Shown: piece by piece, positions 54,435 through 61,988 of the stretch
Numbering within the stretch: the first letter of the stretch is position 1
How the letters are laid out: every line of letters starts with the position of its first letter
Source: Pararhizobium_B sp963838155
Lineage (GTDB): Bacteria; Pseudomonadota; Alphaproteobacteria; Rhizobiales; Rhizobiaceae
Reading direction: 5' to 3'
DNA: 64,000 bases
Assembly: GCA_963838155.1 (NCBI GenBank)
Contig: CAWIQE010000020.1
Span: 1 to 64,000 of the forward strand
The notes under the pieces: model-generated
Seen by the model: the letters and a program-made list of their open reading frames with translations, nothing else
Told to the model about the DNA's origin: nothing
The model's database searches: none
Position numbers and translations under genes: made by a program

Positions 54435-55451
54435 TCACTGCTTCTTGTTGGCCTTTATCGCCTGGATCGCATCGTCCTGCGTGTATTCGTGGCTGGCCAC
54501 GCCACCCTGGGGGATCGTCTTGAGCGCCGCTTCGAAATTGTCCTGGTTGAAGGCCAGATAGGGCACGGTCAGGTCGTGCGGAATATCCTTGTTTCCATCG
54601 AGGATCTGCTGGGCGATCCAGAAGGCCAGCGTGCACACGCCCGGGGCGATGGAGGCCGACCACGTCTGGTAGCCGTCCTTCGCCTTCTGCTCCTTCCACC
54701 ATTGCAGTTCGTCCTGGCGATTGCCCATGATGATGGTGGGTTCCGGCCGGCCGGCGGCTGCGAACGCCTGCGCGGCGCCGTATCCATCGCCGCCCTGATC
54801 GACGACGCCGACGATCTTCGGCAATGACGGCAGCACGCTGGCGACGGCCTTCTGTGCAGTCGTCTGGTCCCAGTCGCCCTCGACATTGCTGACGATCTTG
54901 AAGTCCGGATGCTTCTTCACACCCTCGAGGATTCCGGAATGGATGGCGTCGTCGATCGACGTTCCGGCCAGCCCCCTGATCTCCAGCAGGTTCCCGCCCT
55001 TCGGCTGGAACTTGGCCATGTTGTCGACTTCCTCTTCGCCCATTTTCTTGAAGTCGACGACCACCCGGTAGGCGCACGGTGCAGTGACGATGCCGTCGAA
55101 GGAGACGACGACGATGCCCGCATCGCAGGCCTGTTTGATGGCGCCGTTCAGAGCGTCCGGCGACGCCGCGTCGATGACGATGGCGTTATAGCCCTGCAGG
55201 ATCAGGTTCTGGATCTGCGCGGCCTGGGTGGGAACTTCCTTGTCCGCCGTCGTGAAGACGTCCGCGGCGCCGATCTTGTGATCGGCGACGGCCTTCTTCG
55301 TCACGAGGTCCCAGCTTTTCAGCATGGCCTGGCGCCAGGAATTGCCGGCGTAGTTGTTGGAGAAGGCGATGCGTTTTCCGGATGTATCGGCGTGGGCGAT
55401 GCCGGCCGCGAGAACGGCGGCGAGCGCACCCAGAACGAGCGATCTTTTCAT
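54435..55451 (-). CDS. Ribose-type ABC substrate-binding protein
   Basis: A family 4 (RbsB-like) periplasmic binding protein of 338 residues with a signal peptide (KRSLVLGALAAVLAAGIAHA) and blocks KRIAFSNNYAGNSWRQAMLKSW, YNAIVIDAASPDALNGAIKQACDAGIVVVSFDG and VVDQGGDGYGAAQAFAAAG. ATG 55451 is preceded by GGAGGACATCTGA in transcript sense. First gene of the importer operon, divergent from a LacI-type regulator. Confidence 0.9.
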   Translation of the reverse strand: MKRSLVLGALAAVLAAGIAHADTSGKRIAFSNNYAGNSWRQAMLKSWDLVTKKAVADHKIGAADVFTTADKEVPTQAAQIQNLILQGYNAIVIDAASPDALNGAIKQACDAGIVVVSFDGIVTAPCAYRVVVDFKKMGEEEVDNMAKFQPKGGNLLEIRGLAGTSIDDAIHSGILEGVKKHPDFKIVSNVEGDWDQTTAQKAVASVLPSLPKIVGVVDQGGDGYGAAQAFAAAGRPEPTIIMGNRQDELQWWKEQKAKDGYQTWSASIAPGVCTLAFWIAQQILDGNKDIPHDLTVPYLAFNQDNFEAALKTIPQGGVASHEYTQDDAIQAIKANKKQ

Positions 55452-55622
55452 TCAGATGTCCTCCCTTTGAACATGCCTGCCTCCCGGGCATGGGCGTGCC
55501 GCCCGCAGGCAGAACAGCGACTGGAGCGTTGCATAGCGTTCGAGCCTGGTCAAGATTGCTAATTTCGGCGGTCATATTATTATCAGGGCCGGTCTTGCGG
55601 GGGCATTCTCGGTGGAAATTTC

Positions 55623-56702
55623 ATGAAGGACGAGTGCGATCCGGAGCAGTCGGGGGCTGCTGAGGAAGAATTGAAGCCCGGTCACCGGGCGACGATGATG
55701 GACGTGGCCCGGGCCGCCGGAGTGTCGCAGTCCAGTGTTTCGCTTGTCCTGAACGGCATGACGGGAGCCCGCATTTCGGACGCGACGCGCGAGCGCGTGT
55801 TCGCCGCCGCGCGTGAACTCGGCTACTCGCTCCCCTTCATGCGGCGGACCTCTGCGGCCCCGGCAAGAGGCCGGTGCATCGCCTACATGGCCGATGAGAT
55901 ATCGACGACCGTCTTCCCGGCGGACAATATCGATGGTGCGCGCGACGCGGCCTGGGAATCGGGCTATCTCGTGTCGACCCACGTGACCCGCTCGAACCCG
56001 GATCTCGAAGCGGCGACGATCGAAAGCATCCGGATCAGTCCGAACACGCTCGGCGTCATCTATTCGACGATATTCACCCGCGAGGTGGAAATCCCCAGGG
56101 CGCTGCAGGGCGTTCCGATGGTACTGCTGAACTGCTATTCGCGCGACAAGGCCCACGCAGCCGTTGTCCCGGGCGAAGTCGTCGGCGGGTTCAACGGCAC
56201 CAGTTACCTGCTTGCCCACGGACACCGCCGTATCGGCTTCATCAACGGCGAGCCGTGGATGGACGCCAGCGTCGACAGGCTGAGCGGCTATCGCCAGGCG
56301 CTCGCCGCGTCCGACATTCCCTTCGACCCCGACCTTGTCAGGAACGGCGACTGGCTGCCCGACAGCGGCCGCACGCATCTGGCGGATCTGCTGCGACTGC
56401 CGCAACCGCCGACCGCCGTCTTCTGCGCCAACGACATGATGGCCGTCGGCGCATTGCAGGCGGCAAGCGACATGGGAATGTGCGTGCCGCGCGACCTGTC
56501 GGTCATCGGCTACGACGACCGCGACGTCGCCGGCTATACGCGCCCGCCGCTGACGACGATCCTGCTGCCGAACTACGAGATGGGCCGCAAGGCGGCGGAA
56601 CTGCTTCTCGACATGGTGGTCCGCGGCAGGAAGCCTTACGCCCGGGTGATCAAGGTCGACGGTCCGCTGATTGAACGCCAGTCCGTGGCGCAACCGCGGT
56701 AA
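55623..56702 (+). CDS. LacI-family transcriptional regulator
   Basis: 359 residues. Helix-turn-helix ATMMDVARAAGVSQSSVSLVLNGMTGARISDATRERVFAAARELGYS, then the sugar-binding core with FCANDMMAVGALQAASDMG and IGYDDRDVAGYTRPPLTTI. Divergent from the ribose-type importer, so it probably represses it. The 171-base intergenic region has no operator as obvious as those at 1334-1370. Only 51 bases separate its stop from the IS6-derived palindrome. Confidence 0.9.
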   Translation: MKDECDPEQSGAAEEELKPGHRATMMDVARAAGVSQSSVSLVLNGMTGARISDATRERVFAAARELGYSLPFMRRTSAAPARGRCIAYMADEISTTVFPADNIDGARDAAWESGYLVSTHVTRSNPDLEAATIESIRISPNTLGVIYSTIFTREVEIPRALQGVPMVLLNCYSRDKAHAAVVPGEVVGGFNGTSYLLAHGHRRIGFINGEPWMDASVDRLSGYRQALAASDIPFDPDLVRNGDWLPDSGRTHLADLLRLPQPPTAVFCANDMMAVGALQAASDMGMCVPRDLSVIGYDDRDVAGYTRPPLTTILLPNYEMGRKAAELLLDMVVRGRKPYARVIKVDGPLIERQSVAQPR

Positions 56703-56753
56703 GCTGGTTGCAAAGGCGATGGCGGAATTGTCACATTAACAGGGCAATGATTG

Positions 56754-56826
56754 GTGCTGTCACGTTGTTTGAAGAAGGGGCGCATGGACCCTCGGCGCCC
56801 CTTCTTCAAACAACGTGACAGCACCC
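56754..56826. repeat. 73-bp perfect inverted repeat built from two IS6 ends
   Basis: Two 31-base arms (56754-56784 and 56796-56826) are exact reverse complements around the 11-base loop ATGGACCCTCG. The left arm plus loop equals the right terminal ~42 bases of the IS6 element at 49789-50598 in reverse complement; the right arm is the same end in direct orientation. It has no transposase gene. It cuts the GHKL ATPase gene on its right. Confidence 0.9.
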
Positions 56827-57450
56827 CTTTTCGGGGTCGAGCCTATGACCGGCGATCGAGATCGACACGCCTCGATAGTTCATCAGGTAGAGCGCGAAGA
56901 TCTCGTTCAGGTCCTGAAAGCCATCTTCGCTCTCGAAGGTCTTGAAATCACGCCGGAGGTCGTCGATTTCGACGATGACCCCCGTTGAGCGCCCGGGCGC
57001 TGGCGCTTCCTCGGTGATGGTGACGTCGGTGAGATCGGCCTCGAGGAGCCGGACCTCGAACGCCTTACGCCCGGACGGATCGTCATAGCAGACCTTCCAG
57101 GTGACCGACTGGCCGAGGGCGAACGCCTTGTAGCGGCCGCGCCCTTCCTGGCCGTGGATCATGCGGCGGTTGCGTTTGGTCTGGCGGACGTGGCGTTTCC
57201 AGGAGCCGCCGAGATTGCCGAACAGCGCCCGGGCGTCGCCGCGGGAAAATCCGTCACCATTGTCGTAAACGACGATTTTCGACATGCCGCCTGCGAGATC
57301 GTTGTGCGCGAACTCAACCGATACCTCGGTGGCGTCGCCATCGAGGCTGTTCCACAGCAACTCCGCAAGTGCAGGCACCGGCTTCGCCTTGGTCTGTCGC
57401 GCGACGAAATCATCTCTTACCGCGACGGATACGTGTTCCTCACCGGCCAT
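56827..57450 (-). pseudogene. GHKL (MORC/Hsp90-like) ATPase, 3' truncated
   Basis: ATG 57450 (GGGAGGGTAA before it) begins an ATPase with an N-box (LAELLWNSLDGDATEV, residues ~28-43), a G1 box (VYDNGDGFSRGDA) and a G2-like box (GQEGRGRYKAFALG). These are the Bergerat-fold motifs of Hsp90/MutL/MORC proteins rather than of histidine kinases. About 208 native residues remain; the frame runs into the IS6-derived palindrome and ends GCCHVV. The missing part would normally carry the transducer and effector regions. It follows the HEPN gene by 60 bases on the same strand. Confidence 0.8.
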
Positions 57451-57510
57451 TTACCCTCCCAAGCCCATACGCGAGCCAGTTTACACGCCGACCACGCCGA
57501 GCGACAAAGT

Positions 57511-58464
57511 TCAGTACTCATTGTTGTCATCTTCATATCCGGAATAGTCATCCTCAGGCGCATAATATTCGGCGGCGTCGTAGACTTGCGTCTTCTTGTA
57601 GCGATCGCTCAAGCCAACCACCACGAGACGCGACAGGCCGTTTATCTTGAGCCTGCACGCGACGCATTCGAACCGGTCTGGCAGAAATTCCTGGGTTTCG
57701 GTGATCTCGCCGTCGCTCAGCCGTTGCTGTGGCGCAGAGACCGATTTACCCCAAACGAGTGCCTGGGAGGTGCAGGCGGGACAATCGACGCGATGGCCGG
57801 CATGCCGCGTGGCCCAGACCGCGGCCTTTGTGGTCAGTGTGTTGCGCTCATCGAGAGGCTTGGCGAGCCAGACCTTTTTGTGGGCATCGACTTCGCCCTT
57901 CACCGCCTTCGCGCTGTCGTCGACAGCGGCGGCGATCAATTTCGTCGCTACATTTGCCTCATTCTCCCCGATGAAATCCTCAAGCGTCGCACCCATCGAG
58001 GCGAGAAGAATCTCACAGGTTTGGTAGAAGCGCGGCTGCCACGACGATCCCTTTACCCCGTCGAAGGCAAGCTCGCCGGAATGAAGCTCCGCGTTGCGGC
58101 GGCCCGTGTGTTGGATGCCGAAGCTTTCGTGCTCTTTGGCGAAATCCGGGAGGATGGCAGTGAGCCGCTTGAAGACCTCGCTGACGGCGATAGATTTTGG
58201 CGCGAACCGCTCCTCCGTGGGCGTGAAACCCAGCGCGTGATACAAGCTCGACCAGCTCTTATCGGTGTCCGCGATGAGGGCGGGACTGATATTGGCGAGC
58301 GCGGCGCGGGCGAGAAATTCAAGTGCAAGGCTGGACCATAGGGCATGTTCCCAGTCGTCGCTGCCGAATGCGCTCATATGCTGGATGTAGCGCTCTGCCT
58401 TGACATAGAGCGCGTCCGGATCGCACGAGGCCGGCGTCGCGCCGGGTGAAATCGACTTCTTCAA
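57511..58464 (-). CDS. Probable HEPN-domain protein with C-terminal zinc ribbon
   Basis: 317 residues from a TTG at 58464 that overlaps the stop of the oxygenase gene (TTGA), so translation is coupled; longer starts would lie inside the oxygenase gene. The N-terminal half is helical, with WEHALWSSLALEFLARAAL and the motif RNAELHSGE (residues 123-131), an R-N-x3-H as in HEPN RNases. Residues 228-231 (CPAC) and 267-270 (CVAC) form a likely zinc ribbon, followed by an acidic Tyr-rich tail. I do not recognise the full protein. HEPN assignment is by motif and helical pattern only. Confidence 0.65.
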   Translation of the reverse strand: MKKSISPGATPASCDPDALYVKAERYIQHMSAFGSDDWEHALWSSLALEFLARAALANISPALIADTDKSWSSLYHALGFTPTEERFAPKSIAVSEVFKRLTAILPDFAKEHESFGIQHTGRRNAELHSGELAFDGVKGSSWQPRFYQTCEILLASMGATLEDFIGENEANVATKLIAAAVDDSAKAVKGEVDAHKKVWLAKPLDERNTLTTKAAVWATRHAGHRVDCPACTSQALVWGKSVSAPQQRLSDGEITETQEFLPDRFECVACRLKINGLSRLVVVGLSDRYKKTQVYDAAEYYAPEDDYSGYEDDNNEY

Positions 58465-59117
58465 TGCAGCGCCTCCAGATACACGCGCTCGATCGCCCGG
58501 CTTTCGCGCCCGGGAAGGATCGGGGAACGGGCATGCAGCATCCGCCAATTGTCGATCAGGAGCGTGTCGTGAGTTTGGGCCAGCGACATCTCTGTCGGCG
58601 TGCATGTCGAAAGCCATTCACGAACACGAAGGTCGGCGACTTCGCCGATCCTGCTCGCCGGTTTCAGGAAGACCTCGTCCCAGCGAACCCGCACGACATC
58701 TTCGACGGGCTCGCAAAGGCGCAGGAGCGAGATGGTTCCGTCACGCGGTCTTCGCGGCTTGAAAATGGCGCGCGCCAGAATGTCGAGGGTGACGGCGTCG
58801 ATAAGGTCGTACCCGTCGATCAGCAACGTCGGGATGTCTGAATAGCCGGTGACGCAGCGCAAAAGGAGGTAGCGCGGTGGCGTGCGCCAGTGGGCGAGAT
58901 CCGAATGAAAAGGGAAACGATTTAGGCCGAAAATACCACTATAGCTGTTCGGTGCAGCCTCGCTGAGCGGCACGAGCGTCTGGACGAGTTGATCTTCCCA
59001 TGGTTCCAGGGGTTTGCCAAAATCCTCCGCTATCTCGATGATGCTGTCGTTCGGCCTATGACTCCTGAAAAATATGTAGCCGCTCTTGCGGATCTCGTCT
59101 CTGATTTCTAGCGACAT
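58461..59117 (-). CDS. TauD/TfdA-like Fe(II)/2-oxoglutarate-dependent oxygenase
   Basis: A compact 218-residue protein. The facial triad is visible as His71-x-Asp73 (FPFHSDLAHW) and His195 (NWRMLHARSPI), with a candidate 2-oxoglutarate-binding Arg at 207 or 211 (ESRAIERVYLE). The TauD family is usually ~280 residues, so this is a short version. It is the first gene of the three-gene minus-strand operon. The substrate is unknown; in this setting a nucleic acid, protein or amino-acid substrate is as likely as a sulfonate. Confidence 0.8.
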   Translation of the reverse strand: MSLEIRDEIRKSGYIFFRSHRPNDSIIEIAEDFGKPLEPWEDQLVQTLVPLSEAAPNSYSGIFGLNRFPFHSDLAHWRTPPRYLLLRCVTGYSDIPTLLIDGYDLIDAVTLDILARAIFKPRRPRDGTISLLRLCEPVEDVVRVRWDEVFLKPASRIGEVADLRVREWLSTCTPTEMSLAQTHDTLLIDNWRMLHARSPILPGRESRAIERVYLEALH

Positions 59118-59179
59118 TCTTGCACGTGGTGTTTGGCGCGACGCACCGCAACCTCCCCTTTGGTCACCCTTTTGCCGGG

Positions 59180-59209
59180 AGTGTACAGCGCGTATTCGTG
59201 CAGGATCAA
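59180..59209 (-). promoter_or_regulatory. Possible promoter of the oxygenase-HEPN-ATPase operon
   Basis: In transcript sense TTGATC (59209-59204) and TACACT (59185-59180) are 18 bases apart, about 65 bases before the oxygenase start. The match to the sigma-70 consensus is moderate. Confidence 0.3.
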
Positions 59210-59544
59210 CGTGCGTAACATGCTGGGGACATTTCCGTCGAAGCGGCAGACAAGAAGTCGGCTGCGGAAGGGCAGCTTTCTGCTTAGATGCCGTGTAGTC
59301 CCGACAGTCCGGTTACGGCCCCGCTGCCGCCGCCAGGACCGCCATGAACGAGCGGCAGCTTCCAGGAAGGCTGCACGAGTTGCCCAACGGCAGCTCTGTG
59401 GCGTTTCCTGTTAATCTCAAGCCCGCTTCTGCGATCGCGAAGGTTTTGGCCCATCTGCCCGTATGCAATTTCTTCAAAGGAACGGCGGACCTTGTCATCC
59501 GATTCATAAATGGGGCAACCTTGCGGGAGCCGTCCAGAGAGCAC
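59210..59544. other. Stretch where the conjugation block is cut off
   Basis: In related elements trbB would follow the ribbon-helix-helix gene here, but none of the six frames shows TrbB motifs. Minus-strand peptides such as EEIAYGQMGQNLRDRRSGLEINRKRHRAAVG are not recognised. It probably holds a recombination junction. Confidence 0.4.
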
Positions 59545-59973
59545 TCATTCCTGCACCGCAGCTACGTCCTCGCTGACCTCCTGTCGCAATTTCGGCCCTT
59601 TGGCCAACCGGCGTCCCAGCGTGGAGACGAAAGCGTCATAGCGCTCTCCTGCCTTCGCGCGCGCTGCTTGCGCGGCTGGCTCCGGCAATGCCGGCGTCGT
59701 GGTCAGCCAGAACCGCACGAACACTGCGAGCGTCTCGACGGAGATTCCGAGATCGCGCTCGAGCCGGGTCAAGCGGCGGTCCAACTGATCGAGCCGCTTG
59801 GCGATGACGGCTTCCTGGCGTTCCGCTGCGTCAGGTGAGAGGAAGGATTCGATCGCCGCCTCGGCGACCAGTGATCGCGAATGGTCCCGTCGCGCGGCAT
59901 GTTCGACAAGCTGCTTCATTACCGCAGGTTCGAGATAGACGGAGAGGCGTTGCTTTCGGGGTGTTTTGGTCAT
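59545..59973 (-). CDS. Ribbon-helix-helix (CopG-like) protein of the conjugation block
   Basis: 142 residues. N-terminal RHH motif (KQRLSVYLEPAVMKQLVEHAARRDHSRSLVAEAAIESFL) followed by a coiled-coil-prone segment (AVIAKRLDQLDRRLTRLERDLGISVETLAVFVRFWL). It starts 7 bases after traG ends. The same position after traG is occupied by a CopG-like gene in Tn4371-type and Trb-type conjugation loci, where it may regulate transfer genes. Confidence 0.85.
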   Translation of the reverse strand: MTKTPRKQRLSVYLEPAVMKQLVEHAARRDHSRSLVAEAAIESFLSPDAAERQEAVIAKRLDQLDRRLTRLERDLGISVETLAVFVRFWLTTTPALPEPAAQAARAKAGERYDAFVSTLGRRLAKGPKLRQEVSEDVAAVQE

Positions 59974-59980
59974 CGGTGCC

Positions 59981-61967
59981 TCACATGTCCATGTCGTCGC
60001 CGGGATCGAGCGAGACCCTTCGGGCGACGCCCTCCATGATCCCGGTCATGCGGCTTGTCCGGGCTGCATCATCCTCGGCGTCCTCGCCTGGATCGATCTC
60101 GAACTCGTTCTCGATCGGCATCTTCTTCTCGACCGGCTTCACCCGGTTGAGTTCGGGCTGCTGGCGCCGTTCGGAGTCGGTCGGATCGTCGTCCGCGGCC
60201 TCTGGCGGCGGCGGCGCCTCCGCGACCGGCGGTCGTGGCGGCAGGGGCAATGTCGTCCAATCGTCAGGCCGGCCCTGGTTCGGGGCCGCGAGCACGGGGG
60301 CCGGCAGAATGCGTTCCTTGAGCCGGGCATCCTCGTAATATCGTGCCTTCTTCGCCCGGATCGGCGGCGTTCCGGCGATCATGACCACTTCATCGGTTGG
60401 CGGGAGCTGCATCACCTCGCCGGGGGTGAGCAAGGGACGGGCCGTCTCCGAACGCGAGACCATCAGATGGCCGAGCCAGGGGCTGAGCCTGTGGCCGGCA
60501 TAGTTTCGCATCGCCCGCATCTCGGTCGCGGTGCCGAGCGCGTCCGAGACCCGTTTCGCCGTCCGTTCGTCGTTGGTGGCGAAGCTGACGCGCACATGGC
60601 AGTTGTCGAGGATCGAATTGTTCGCGCCATAAGCCTTCTCGATCTGATTGAGCGACTGGGCGATGAGGAAACTCTTCAGTCCGTAGCCGGCCATGAAGGC
60701 CAGCGCCGACTCGAAGAAGTCGAGCCGCCCGAGCGCCGGAAACTCATCCAGCATCAGCAGCAGCCGATGCCGCCCGCGCCTTCGCCTTCAGATCCTCCGT
60801 CAGCCGGCGGCCGACCTGGTTGAGGATCAGGCGGATCAGCGGCTTGGTCCGATTGATGTCCGACGGTGGTACGACGAGGTAGAGCGTTACCGGCCGCTTA
60901 CCGCCCACCAGGTCGGCAATGCGCCAGTCGCAGCGCCGCGTCACTTCGGCGACAACAGGGTCGCGGTAGAGCCCGAGAAACGACATAGCGGTCGAGAGCA
61001 CGCCGGATCGCTCGTTGTCCGATTTGTTGAACAATTCACGTGCAGCGCTGGCGATGACGGGATGCGGCCCGGCCTCACCGCGATGCGCCGTCTGCATCAT
61101 GGCGGCGAGCGTCGACTCGATCGGGCGCTTCGGATCGGACAGGAAGGCGGCGACGCCGGCGAGGGTTTTGTCTTCCTCGGCGTAGAGGACATGAAGGATC
61201 GCGCCGACGAGCAGCGCGTGGCTGGTCTTTTCCCAATGGTTGCGCTTTTCCAGGCTCCCCTCGGGATCGACCAGGATGTCGGCGATGTTCTGGACGTCGC
61301 GTACCTCCCATTCACCGCGCCGCACCTCCAGGAGCGGATTGTAGGCCGAGGACTTGGCGTTGGTCGGATCGAACAGCAGGACGCGTCCGTGCCGGGCACG
61401 AAAGCCGGCGGTGAGCTGCCAGTTCTCGCCCTTGATGTCGTGAACGATGGCCGAGCCCGGCCAGGTCAGGAGCGACGGCACCACCAGGCCGACGCCCTTG
61501 CCCGAACGGGTGGGCGCGAAGCACAGCACATGCTCCGGCCCGTCATGGCGAAGATAGTCGCGGTCGTACCGGCCCAGCACAACGCCGTCAGGACCGAGCA
61601 GCCCCGCCGCGCTCACTTCCTCCTTCTCGGCCCATCGCGCTGAACCGTAGGTCTCGACCTTCTTTGCCTCGCGCGCCCGCCAGACCGACATGCCGATCGC
61701 CACCACGACGGAGAGGATGCCGCCCGACGCGGCGATGATGGCGCCCTCGACGAAGACCTGTGGCGCATAAGCATCGAAGCCATACCACCACCAGAAGAAG
61801 GCCGGCGGCAGGTAGAACGGGAAACCGAAGAGCCGGAACCAGGGGGCACCCAGCTCGGGCTGGAAGGCCAGTCGCCACGCCACCCATTCGGTGGCCCCCC
61901 AGACGCACAGAAGGACGATGGCAAAGACTGCGAGCACCTGGCCCCAGAGAATTTTCGTCGCGGACAT
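59981..61967 (-). pseudogene. traG: TraG/VirD4-type coupling protein, single frameshift
   Basis: The N-terminal frame (ATG 61967) has membrane helices (VLAVFAIVLLCVWGATEWVAW and FVEGAIIAASGGILSVVVAIGM) and Walker A in FAPTRSGKGVGLVVPSLL, and runs to EDLKAKA. An extra base near 60772 interrupts it; the rest continues GRHRLLLMLDEFPALGRLDFFESALAFMAGYGLKSF (Walker B) to a stop at 59981. Repaired: 661 residues, normal for the RlxS-linked TraG group. It would be the inner-membrane ATPase feeding the relaxosome into the type IV secretion channel. The break separates Walker A from Walker B, so if real the protein is dead. Confidence 0.85.
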
Positions 61968-61988
61968 GGCAGTGGTTCCTTTCGAGGT

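Noticed and set aside
53271..54827. 518-codon plus-strand open frame
   Set aside because: Antisense to the RbsA-type ATPase with full motifs; no independent support.
55452..55622. Search for a LacI operator between the ribose-type binding protein and its regulator
   Set aside because: No 14-18 bp palindrome with a central CG of the quality seen at 1334-1370; only a generic GCCTGC/GCAGGC repeat.
60760..60785. Programmed frameshifting in traG
   Set aside because: No slippery heptamer or downstream pairing evident at the break, and coupling-protein genes are not known to use it; a plain indel is simpler.
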